Below the pieces are notes generated by a model. That model was not told where the DNA came from and made no database searches. It worked only from the letters and a program-made list of their open reading frames with translations. From assembly GCF_029203305.1 (NCBI RefSeq), contig NC_089462.1:1612001-1676000 (forward strand): a DNA stretch of 64,000 bases. The letters are read 5' to 3'. Positions 56,172 through 64,000 of the stretch are shown one piece after another. The position numbers and the translations under genes are program-made. This stretch comes from Yamadazyma tenuis. Lineage: Eukaryota; Ascomycota; Pichiomycetes; Serinales; Debaryomycetaceae. The number at the start of each line of letters is the position of its first letter. Within the stretch, counting starts at the first letter, position 1.

Positions 56172-57017
56172 ATGTCATTCATCATCAGAAGACAATTATC
56201 GACTTTGATCCCCCCAAAGATTGCTTCGGCTAAGGTATGTAACTTATATGCGCCTGTGAGTATTTTATGGGTCCAAAATATAGGACAAATTTATGTTATG
56301 TGTGAAAGTTTGACATTGAGAAAGGATGTATTACCCATGTTATTAATGATCAATCACGACGTTTTGACTTAAGATGGAAGGTACCCGTTAGTCTTTCTAG
56401 GCCATGGAGCTGTTTTTCCCTTCCCTGTTAAAAGTGTGGGACTCCCGAGTTTTTGTACACATACCCGAGTGTTCCAGCTGTTTTACTGTGTTTGACGATA
56501 TGTGTCCATGAATTTGGTGGTGCTTGCAACCAATGGGTCTATCACTTACGTCCTCCGCTCGTCACTCAAGCTCCTCGTATCTCCAGGTATTACATGTCAA
56601 AGGCCTTCTTTCCATACATTTGACTTTAACTCCCAAGTCCATACATTTCACTTCCAATTCCTAAGTCCCTTTCCTTCCCTACCTATCAAGCCCCCATACA
56701 CATTGCACCGTGCTACCGATGTCTGATCCCATCACAAGCCTAATCCCATTACTCATCAAACATACTAACTCGTCTAGAACATTGGCTCGAACCCAAACGC
56801 CAAAAGAATGGCTGAAGTCGTCTCCTTTTACAAGAAGTTGCCCACAGGCCCAGCCCCAGCCCCAAAGAAGCCAATCACCCCATTGGCCAAATACAAGGCT
56901 GCCTTCTTTGACGGTGACAACGCCTCCGGTAAACCTTTGGTGCACTTGGCTGTTGCCATTGTGATCTTGGGTTACACCTGGGAATACCAATCCCACTTGA
57001 AGCACCACAAACACTAG
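56172..57017 (+). CDS. ATP17: mitochondrial F1F0-ATP synthase subunit f (one long intron)
   Basis: Exons 56172-56234 and 56778-57017 encode 100 residues. Exon 1 gives MSFIIRRQLSTLIPPKIASAK; exon 2 continues NIGSNPNAKRMAEVVSFYKK, through DGDNASGKPLVHLAV, to the end SHLKHHKH. This aligns throughout with S. cerevisiae Atp17, including presequence, the NASGKP loop and one membrane helix. The 543-nt intron has GTATGT at 56235, TACTAAC at 56763-56769 and acceptor TAG ending at 56777. It follows LSM6 in tandem. Confidence 0.95.
56235..56777 (+). other. ATP17 intron, 543 nt
   Basis: It interrupts ATP17 right after the presequence. Donor, branch and acceptor are canonical. It is long for a yeast intron, and its last third is C/T-rich. 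I looked for box C/D features and found no matching C and D pair; an H/ACA RNA cannot be excluded by eye. Confidence 0.9.
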
Positions 57018-57452
57018 ACTGTTTGCTTAGATATTCAATAAAACGATCATATTCTTCCTCTACGTAATAAATCACAACCCGTTGTCCAACACGCACCGGC
57101 ACACGACCACCGCCAGTCGCAGGATTTTTCATTGTCTGCGGCTATCAAAAATTAAAAACTAAGGATAAAGGCGCTGCATTACCATTTTTCATCGACAACA
57201 CCAATCCTTGAAGAATCCATTCAAGCAGACACTCCAGAACGGCACAATTGAACCTAAGTCGTGCCACCTGTCAAAGTTCTGTCATTAAGCATCTTTATAT
57301 CGCTTTGCTCTGCTTGGCGCCGGTGTATCTAAGCTATCTTAAGCATACCTGTTACTTTGATCTTGCAGGTTTATTGATTGGTAACCTGTTCTTTCCTGCC
57401 GACACGGCTGTATAAAGTATCGACTCGAACCATCGCCGCTAGAGAAACCCTC
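57018..57452. other. ATP17 3' region and KIN1 promoter
   Basis: The KIN1 frame is open for 25 codons before the ATG at 57453 but has no in-frame ATG there. No other gene or RNA is seen. Confidence 0.5.
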
Positions 57453-60400
57453 ATGAACAATCAGGATTATCAAAGGTCCAATCCGTTTGGTGACCAACCC
57501 ATGAATTTCCAGTATGGTGGTAGTCCAGCGTCACCGCTGGCTCCCCAGATGCTGGGACAGTCCTCACAAGCACCTCATCCAGCCACCAGTGCCAGCACGA
57601 CGCGCCCAGGCCAACCGGCTACTCCAAGGATGCTACGCAGCGTTAGTGGCAGCCTTAGAAGCTCTCGCAGTGACGTGAACGCAGACCCGGCCTTATCGCC
57701 AACTCCTCGCCACCTAGATGAGTTTCCCCTGTTGCTGTCGTCCCAGACCCACCGCTCGCACTCCCGGAACCCCAGTTTCCAACAGCAGCCTCCGCAACAA
57801 TTAGACCTGATGTTAACTCCACATACCCCAGTACATAGAAGGGTTCCTTCTGCCACACAACCCATCACCACTCCTGGCCCCAGCACTCCGTCCAGAATTG
57901 CTCCCGATAACTTTCCTCCCATGAACCCCAAACTCATTAGCCAGCAACAAATGGCTATGGCGGCTCTGGCACAAAAGCCAAACGAGTTGCTTCCTCCCGT
58001 GTCGATGTCAACTTCGGGCAACTCAAATCCTGGAAGCACGATGAACTCAAAGGTGTCGATAAAAATGGCGCCTGTCAGTAGTACCCAGCACCAGCCCCAA
58101 TTCAGTAAGCATGAGCCTACCCATGGCAGTAGCACTCACAAATCACCTCATCAACACCAGCAACAGCAGCAACCGTTTCATAGAAAGTCCATAGGTGACT
58201 GGAATTTTGTCAAAACCATCGGAGCCGGTTCTATGGGAAAAGTCAAGTTGGCTCAACACAACTCGACGGGAGAAATATGTGCGGTGAAGATTGTCCCTCG
58301 TGCAGCCAAGTTGTATCAAAGAGCTCATCAAGATGACCCCCCACCACAAACCCAGCAGGAATTGCAACAGAAGCAGAAGGAGTTTGAAAAGGAAATCGCT
58401 AGAGATAAGAGAACCACCAGGGAAGGGGCCTTGGGGAGGTTATTATTCCATCCTTATGTGTGTCGATTATATGAAATTGTCCCCATGACCAATCACTACT
58501 ATATGTTGTTTGAATATGTTGAGGGAGGTCAGATGTTAGACTATATTGTGGCCCATGGTTCTTTGAAGGAGAAGCATGCTAGAAAGTTTGCTAGAGGTAT
58601 TGCGTCTGCTTTGGACTATTGTCACAGAAACAATGTGGTGCATCGGGATTTGAAGATTGAAAACATCATGATCAACCAAAAGGGTGATATAAAAATCATC
58701 GATTTCGGTTTGTCTAATTTATACTCACCCAAGTCTTTATTGAAGACTTATTGTGGTTCGTTGTATTTTGCTGCTCCTGAACTCTTGTGTGCTAAACCAT
58801 ATGTTGGTCCTGAAGTTGATATTTGGTCTTTCGGGGTTGTTTTGTATGTCTTGGTTTGTGGCAAGGTTCCTTTTGATGATCAGTCTGTGTCTGTATTGCA
58901 TGAAAAGATTAAAAAGGCCAACGTTGAGTATCCCCTGTTTTTGTCCAAGGAATGTATCTCATTATTATCAATGATGTTACAGGTGGATCCATCCAAAAGA
59001 GCTACCTTGTATGAGGTTATCAATCATCCTTGGATAAACAAGGGTTATGAATTTGCCATATCCAGCCATGTTCCAAAAAGAACCCCTTTGACCTTACCTT
59101 TGGATTCTGATATCATTAAGGCTATTTCCACATTCGACTTGGGTGACTATCAATCCTTGTCGGACGAATTGACCTCAATTGTTGGCAGTGTTGAATATCA
59201 TATGAGTAGTGAAAACTGGTACAAAATAATGGAACAAGGCAGAGACTATGCTTCAGCATCTAATGCTCATATTTTGCCGGATCCAACTGGAGGTTTCCAC
59301 CCGTTGATTTCCATTTATTACTTGGTGGACGAAATGAAGAAACGTAAGAAGGCTAAAGAGGAAGCTGTTAAAGTTCAATTACAGGAAGTTGAAAGGAAAA
59401 AGCTTCAAGAACAACAAGAATCTTCTCAAGGTTCAGTAGCTCAAGTTGCCCAAATAGCCCAGAAAGGTGTTCCAACAATTGTCACCGAACAACCAAGGCC
59501 TATACCTCCTCCTCAGTTGGTTGGTGCTCCACCTCAGATTTCATTCCCCGAACAAGCGCACACCTCAATGTCTCCTCACATGAAGACCACTGGGTCACAA
59601 GAGTATTCTAATGATATAGGTTCTCCTATTCCCGAGCAGCAACCACAAAGTCCTGTGCAAGAACCTTCTGATGGCACTGGAAAGGGTATCAACTCACTTT
59701 TGAGAAGACTTTCCGCTAAAAAGCCTACCAGAGGTAGTAACCTTTCACCTCAAAGAACTCAAGATTCTTCTAGAGACTCTGGATCTGATTTCGAAGAGAG
59801 ATCATCTCCTTCCAAGAGGGACCCTATGGTTCGTAGAGGTGTTAGTATGAAGGTGACTGCCAAGGAGAAGTCTGATTCCAGAAGCTCTAAGTTGAACGTA
59901 GTTGATAAACAACAACAACAGCAACAACAACAAGCTACGGTGAAGCCAATTGTTAGAGAACCAAAGAGAACAGGGCATGGAAGATCGCAATCCATCAACG
60001 TATCTATCAATAACAAGCATGGCTTTGTTCCTGTTGAAAACCTCCCCCCATTACCAAGTATTGACGCAGAGACCAACAAAATTATTGCTAAGCACTCATC
60101 GGCTAATTCTGGCAAGACCATGCATCCTACCGCTAGATCTAAGTCCGTTGGCGGTCATATTAGAAGAGACTCTCAAGGTGGAAAATACAGAGCCCCAACG
60201 AGTCAACATCGTCCATTGCCTAATACTATGGGAACTCAAAATAGTGATGAGTTGGTGGCTCAGGACAAGAAGGAAGAACTCTTGTACGATGGCTTCTTTG
60301 ATGATATTTTGTTAGACGAAGAGCTAGATGTCAAGGAAATACCTCAATTGAGTGAAGATGAAATCATTGAGCAGTTCAACAACGCCAAACCAAACACCAT

Positions 60401-61289
60401 GCCCTCAATTGAATATCCCAAAACATTGTTTCTCAAAGGGTTTTTCAGTGTTCAGACAACATCTACCAAGCCCTTGCCGATTATCAGATACAGTATTATC
60501 AATGTATTGACAAGTCTTGGTGTTAAGTTCCAAGAGGTTAAAGGTGGATTCATTTGTTCTCATGCACCTTCTTTGCAACACGAAGAAGTTGAAGATATTA
60601 CTGGCACCGAAAACGAAAAGGATTCGGAGGAAGATCGCTTATATGGTGACGCGTTCAAGTCTACGTCGTCTTCTATTGAACAAAGATCCAAAACTCCCGA
60701 ACTTATCGAGCCTGTGGGTACCAATGGTGTGCCAGCTCTTCAATCTCCATCAGGAAATTCTAGAGGACCAAGCAGACAGCCATCTTTGCACTTGAACACT
60801 CAAAACTTGTCAACTCCAAAAGGACATCATCGGCAATCTAGTTCAATCAGTAGTGTGGGAAGTGAGCGTGGACACAGAAGAAAGTTCTCCATTGGAGCTA
60901 ATATTTTGGGATCGTACAGAAAGAAGAACGGATCCCAAAGTCAAATCATGCCTCCGAACACTCCAGCTGCTGCGAGGATTAATAAGCTGTTGTACGGTAA
61001 TCTCGAAGATTCCGACGACTATGAGACCGAGATGAAGCAAATCACCGATGACGATTCGATTGACTCGGTTGGGAATTTGATGATTGGAGGTGGGTCCGAT
61101 ATGTTGTTCTCTTCCAGAGTAGACCATAAGTCTAAGTTAAAGACCAAAAGATCACCTTTGAAATTCGAAATACATGTGGTAAAATTCCCCTTGGTTGGAT
61201 TATATGGTGTACAATTCAAGAAGTTGTTGGGTAACACCTGGAATTACAAGACTTTGGCAGGTCAAATCTTAAATGAACTAAAATTATAA
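57453..61289 (+). CDS. KIN1: Kin1/Kin2 (MARK/PAR-1 family) protein kinase
   Basis: A 1278-residue Ser/Thr kinase: a disordered N-terminus, kinase domain about residues 246-528 (IGAGSMGKVKLA glycine loop, VVHRDLKIEN catalytic loop, IDFGLSN, YCGSLYFAAPELL activation segment), a long linker with a glutamine run, and a C-terminal KA1 domain (HVVKFPLVGLYGVQFKKLLGNTW in part). Kin1/Kin2 act at the plasma membrane in exocytosis and polarity and in ER-stress mRNA handling. The adjacent INO2-like gene, separated by one insert, mirrors KIN1-INO2 of S. cerevisiae. Confidence 0.94.
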   Translation: MNNQDYQRSNPFGDQPMNFQYGGSPASPLAPQMLGQSSQAPHPATSASTTRPGQPATPRMLRSVSGSLRSSRSDVNADPALSPTPRHLDEFPLLLSSQTHRSHSRNPSFQQQPPQQLDLMLTPHTPVHRRVPSATQPITTPGPSTPSRIAPDNFPPMNPKLISQQQMAMAALAQKPNELLPPVSMSTSGNSNPGSTMNSKVSIKMAPVSSTQHQPQFSKHEPTHGSSTHKSPHQHQQQQQPFHRKSIGDWNFVKTIGAGSMGKVKLAQHNSTGEICAVKIVPRAAKLYQRAHQDDPPPQTQQELQQKQKEFEKEIARDKRTTREGALGRLLFHPYVCRLYEIVPMTNHYYMLFEYVEGGQMLDYIVAHGSLKEKHARKFARGIASALDYCHRNNVVHRDLKIENIMINQKGDIKIIDFGLSNLYSPKSLLKTYCGSLYFAAPELLCAKPYVGPEVDIWSFGVVLYVLVCGKVPFDDQSVSVLHEKIKKANVEYPLFLSKECISLLSMMLQVDPSKRATLYEVINHPWINKGYEFAISSHVPKRTPLTLPLDSDIIKAISTFDLGDYQSLSDELTSIVGSVEYHMSSENWYKIMEQGRDYASASNAHILPDPTGGFHPLISIYYLVDEMKKRKKAKEEAVKVQLQEVERKKLQEQQESSQGSVAQVAQIAQKGVPTIVTEQPRPIPPPQLVGAPPQISFPEQAHTSMSPHMKTTGSQEYSNDIGSPIPEQQPQSPVQEPSDGTGKGINSLLRRLSAKKPTRGSNLSPQRTQDSSRDSGSDFEERSSPSKRDPMVRRGVSMKVTAKEKSDSRSSKLNVVDKQQQQQQQQATVKPIVREPKRTGHGRSQSINVSINNKHGFVPVENLPPLPSIDAETNKIIAKHSSANSGKTMHPTARSKSVGGHIRRDSQGGKYRAPTSQHRPLPNTMGTQNSDELVAQDKKEELLYDGFFDDILLDEELDVKEIPQLSEDEIIEQFNNAKPNTMPSIEYPKTLFLKGFFSVQTTSTKPLPIIRYSIINVLTSLGVKFQEVKGGFICSHAPSLQHEEVEDITGTENEKDSEEDRLYGDAFKSTSSSIEQRSKTPELIEPVGTNGVPALQSPSGNSRGPSRQPSLHLNTQNLSTPKGHHRQSSSISSVGSERGHRRKFSIGANILGSYRKKNGSQSQIMPPNTPAAARINKLLYGNLEDSDDYETEMKQITDDDSIDSVGNLMIGGGSDMLFSSRVDHKSKLKTKRSPLKFEIHVVKFPLVGLYGVQFKKLLGNTWNYKTLAGQILNELKL

Positions 61290-61398
61290 TGTCCTTTTTC
61301 TAATTGCATTTCTGCTGGTTTTTATTTTTAGCTTCAAGACATAACTTAATCTCGTTAAATTTAGTAGTCTATTATATACCTAGATGGTTGTTGAGAGT

Positions 61399-62661
61399 TT
61401 AGTTTATAGGCTCTGGTTTCTCTTCACCATTGGTTGATTTATGGCCGATGATCTCTTCTTCAATCTTTTCAATCTTTTCTTCAATATTTGGTTTTGCTTC
61501 ACCAATGTCCGGGGTCAAGCTAATGGTTTCCAGCTTCACAGCCTCTGGAGATACACTCTTTGGCTGAGAAGAGTCCTTTCTATAGTCCGTATTTAACTTT
61601 CTCATTTTCAACCTTTCTTCTCTGCTCAAAACGTTTGAGTTATAGTTCAAAGGTTTGGAAATTTTGTCGAGTTCTATAGCCAATCTCATTTCTCTTTCCT
61701 TTTGAGCCTTTATATCTTCAATGTCTTGCTGTTTTTGACGTTCCTTGGCCTCTATTCTGGAAGATCTTTTTCTGGTGGCCATCAAGTTGATCATCTGGTA
61801 CTCTTTCTTTCTGTTCATGATGATCCTTCTTTTCTTGATCTCAGACGAAACCACGTTGGCCTGAAATGCATTTGTGGTCAACAGTTTGAAGGTCAGGTTC
61901 TTCTTATGTGTCTTTATGAACTGGTTAAAATTGTCCAAAGTCCATGCCTCTACGCTAAACGATACTTGGGCCAAATCCACATCGAATTGGTCCCAGAAAA
62001 AGTCCTCTGGGTCTTCAGGAGCATCTTTTCTCTTCTTTGGAACAATCAACTCCGGGTACTCAATCGTTCTTTTGTAAACCTTTGTCAGGTTGAAAAGCAA
62101 TAAATAGTCTTCTCGTTTGTTCTTGGTATCGGAAGACTTTAGTATATGAGCGTTCAAACTCAAATCAACATCTGGAGTCTTATCCAAAAATAACCTAAAG
62201 TTAGCCAAGGAAGACAAGTAGTTCAAAATAACGAACAAGACCTCGAATTTTTCACTCAACTTCAAGGTATCAAAGATGGTAGCGGTGTCTGCATCACCTA
62301 ATGGAGTATTAACAAAGAATCGCTTAATAACCATATCGAAATCCAGGGCCAGGAACTTCGAGGCCGAGTTCGTGAGGTGGTTGATGATCTGAGTTTTGAG
62401 CTTGTTGATAAATAACACCGACTCATCCAATGGTGGAGGATCTAAGAGATTAAGCAACTCCATTTCGAACAACTCCACATCAAAGTACTCTGACGATAAC
62501 CTGAGATATCCTTTAAAGTTGTACAACCAGTTGATGACATACAAGTAGTCGAAGGAAGCTCTTATCTTGTGCAACTCATGGGTGGGCGGGAAGGAAGTCT
62601 GAGGAACCCTGGCAGATTGGAGCTTTTCCAATACCGAAAGTTGCTCTTTATCACCAAACAT
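61399..62661 (-). CDS. DDT-domain-like protein, probably chromatin-associated
   Basis: A 420-residue protein. Residues about 25-95 (SFDYLYVINWLYNFKGYLRL, FEMELLNLLDPPP, LFINKLKTQIINHL) fit the helical DDT pattern of chromatin-remodeller partners. A later basic, charged stretch, MATRKRSSRIEAKERQKQQD, resembles the RSSRI motif of RSF1/CECR2-like proteins, followed by coiled coil and a Glu/Lys tail. I cannot name an orthologue, and the assignment rests on pattern only. It converges with KIN1, 109 bp apart. Confidence 0.5.
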   Translation of the reverse strand: MFGDKEQLSVLEKLQSARVPQTSFPPTHELHKIRASFDYLYVINWLYNFKGYLRLSSEYFDVELFEMELLNLLDPPPLDESVLFINKLKTQIINHLTNSASKFLALDFDMVIKRFFVNTPLGDADTATIFDTLKLSEKFEVLFVILNYLSSLANFRLFLDKTPDVDLSLNAHILKSSDTKNKREDYLLLFNLTKVYKRTIEYPELIVPKKRKDAPEDPEDFFWDQFDVDLAQVSFSVEAWTLDNFNQFIKTHKKNLTFKLLTTNAFQANVVSSEIKKRRIIMNRKKEYQMINLMATRKRSSRIEAKERQKQQDIEDIKAQKEREMRLAIELDKISKPLNYNSNVLSREERLKMRKLNTDYRKDSSQPKSVSPEAVKLETISLTPDIGEAKPNIEEKIEKIEEEIIGHKSTNGEEKPEPIN

Positions 62662-63131
62662 GTTTACGTGAATTTGTGCGCGTCAATTTTTCAGTATATA
62701 GTGAGACAGGATGGAGAACAGGGAAGACTAAGGGCAAGAGTGAGCATAGGTGGAATATTCGCTTGAGAAGCGAGGAGTAGGGGATTGCCAATACGGGGGA
62801 GATCTGGTTTGAGAGGAGTATCGAGGACGTTGAAGTTGTGTATTTCGGTCTTTTCTCTTTGACTGAAAGTTGCAAAATTCAAAAAAACTTCTTGAATATT
62901 TTGAAATCAAAAACCTTTCACTCAACGTAGAACTTTAAGGTTTCTGTTTCTTTATGGGCACAGCTTATACTTTGATTTAAAGAACTAAATCCTTAAATCG
63001 GTTACTAGGGCACGTTTTAGGTTAAACCCATCTCAGCCTAAGTTCTTAATAACCCTAATCCACGTATTAGTCCTACAAAAGACAATAAATATCATAATCA
63101 TTAATCGTTATACTTATACAAATGCCCTATC
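62662..63131. other. intergenic, promoter of DDT-like gene and 3' end of bHLH gene
   Basis: It is A/T-rich in the half next to the bHLH stop, with no gene, RNA or repeat recognised. Confidence 0.5.
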
Positions 63132-63986
63132 CTATACCACCCCGTTCATCTCCAACAACCGCTTCAAGCCATCGTTCTGACCCTTGATCTTGGTCATTTC
63201 ATGAGATATCTTCATCAACGCACAGTGCTTCAGCAAGTTCGGTAAGCCGTCCTTGGTAAACTGTTTTCTTTTGCTCTTTTTATTCACAGGGGGTTTTTTG
63301 GAGTACGACTCGAAGTTAGTGATCAACCGCAAGCATCGTTCGTAGGCAAGCTTACATAGCTGCCTTCTTTTTTGTTCACTATGAGAGTGATTTAAACGTC
63401 TCTGTTCCAAAGACAACAACGGCTTGGGGTTAGATCTCTTCACCCCGTGGGCCTCATAATCCGCATAGTCGGGAAAGTCTTCCACCGACATGGACCGCTT
63501 GGACATCTCGTAGTCTTCGTCGATGGACGACTGGCGAGACTCTGGCGTGGGTAACTGGGTGTTGAGACTTGAATCATGTTGTACTTCTACCTGCGAAGCA
63601 AACACACTATTGGAGGGAGGATGAGCAAAAGCATTAGCCACATCTTGTTTGGCGGGCTTTTGCTTGGGCTTGAACTGGAACTGGTGGGCATAAAGGTCCA
63701 ACGGGTTGTGGTTGGTGGGATTGGCTAAGTTGTCCAAAAACTTCTCCAAGGCGTTGGATTCGGTGTTGGAAAAAAACCGGTCAAAGTCTTCATTTTCGTC
63801 GTCCTCTTCCTCGTCCTCACTTTGCGACTGCGAGGGCGGTTGTGGAGGGTGGTTGAGTTTCTGTTTTTTCAATGGTTGCGGCAGCTGAGGTCTATCATAT
63901 TTATACTTCATCAAGTTCATATCCTGAATTTTTTGAAGGTCTTCGATGGCGTTGAGGGCATTTTCTTGTTGTAAGTGATTATACAT
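63132..63986 (-). CDS. INO2: bHLH transcription factor, Ino2-like (may be 5'-truncated by window edge)
   Basis: At least 284 residues. The C-terminal part is a basic helix-loop-helix domain: basic region RRLNHSHSEQKRRQL, helix 1 YERCLRLITNFESY, a long Lys-rich loop, then helix 2 PNLLKHCALMKISHEM. The N-terminal part is acidic and Pro/Gln-rich, fitting activation. Ino2 pairs with Ino4 to switch on phospholipid synthesis genes in S. cerevisiae. The name rests mainly on its place beside KIN1. The frame is open beyond the ATG at 63986 to the window end, so the real start may lie outside. Confidence 0.6.
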   Translation of the reverse strand: MYNHLQQENALNAIEDLQKIQDMNLMKYKYDRPQLPQPLKKQKLNHPPQPPSQSQSEDEEEDDENEDFDRFFSNTESNALEKFLDNLANPTNHNPLDLYAHQFQFKPKQKPAKQDVANAFAHPPSNSVFASQVEVQHDSSLNTQLPTPESRQSSIDEDYEMSKRSMSVEDFPDYADYEAHGVKRSNPKPLLSLEQRRLNHSHSEQKRRQLCKLAYERCLRLITNFESYSKKPPVNKKSKRKQFTKDGLPNLLKHCALMKISHEMTKIKGQNDGLKRLLEMNGVV

Positions 63987-64000
63987 CGAGTAAGCCTGTT

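Noticed and set aside
57378..57452. 25-codon extension of KIN1
   Set aside because: It begins at TTG without an ATG; the first ATG of the frame is 57453.
1..64000. tRNA genes, transposons or LTRs
   Set aside because: Intergenic regions were read for B-box-like GGTTCGANNCC and for terminal repeats; none was convincing.

Overview
The window is nuclear DNA of a budding yeast. Genes are densely packed on both strands, almost all lack introns, and the few introns found have the canonical yeast GTATGT donor and TACTAAC branch point. A ceramide glucosyltransferase (absent from S. cerevisiae) and CTG codons at polar positions of conserved proteins point to the CTG-Ser clade (Debaryomyces/Meyerozyma/Scheffersomyces-like), but the clade is an inference. 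I see no tRNA or rRNA gene, transposon or CRISPR array.

Layout. 1-1644: a small basic ORF with TATA box and an otherwise empty stretch. 1645-9881: an EEP-family nuclease/phosphatase, RPN2, SER33 and BUL1. 9882-11204: no protein gene, but a minus-strand cluster of six box C/D snoRNA candidates lying among five sets of intron signals. Two carry guides matching snR77 and snR74. This is the most notable region of the window. 11205-19186: MPE1, NUP120, TAP42, TOA2, a YMR027W-like damage-control phosphatase and NHP6. 20070-29588: DEF1, PBY1, TIM12, FBA1, MAK3, POL30 and RXT2. 29859-42077: ATG11, a PRS4-type PRPP synthetase, an RFX-family regulator, carnitine acetyltransferase CAT2 and ceramide glucosyltransferase. 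42637-51517: RGA2, SDH6, a Cys-rich metallothionein-like protein, a Zn2Cys6 regulator, ASK1, MDM35 and VPS71. 51723-57017: two tandem secreted class-3 lipases, ARH1, and the intron-containing LSM6 and ATP17. 57453-64000: KIN1, a DDT-like protein and an INO2-like bHLH gene reaching the window edge.

Almost every identification is supported by ancestral linkage. As I recall the S. cerevisiae map, RPN2-SER33, MPE1-TOA2-NUP120 (with FBA1, DEF1, MDM35, ASK1), TAP42-YMR027W, POL30-TIM12-PBY1-RXT2, MAK3-ATG11-NHP6A, CAT2-VPS71, ARH1-ATP17-LSM6-RGA2-SDH6 and KIN1-INO2 are neighbours there too. The window is therefore a reshuffled set of conserved neighbourhoods. Functionally it is mostly housekeeping: proteasome, serine and PRPP synthesis, glycolysis, mRNA 3' ends, transcription, nuclear pore, mitochondrial import and respiration, replication, selective autophagy and polarity. 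Accessory elements are the lipase pair, the Cys-rich/Zn2Cys6 pair and the snoRNA cluster.
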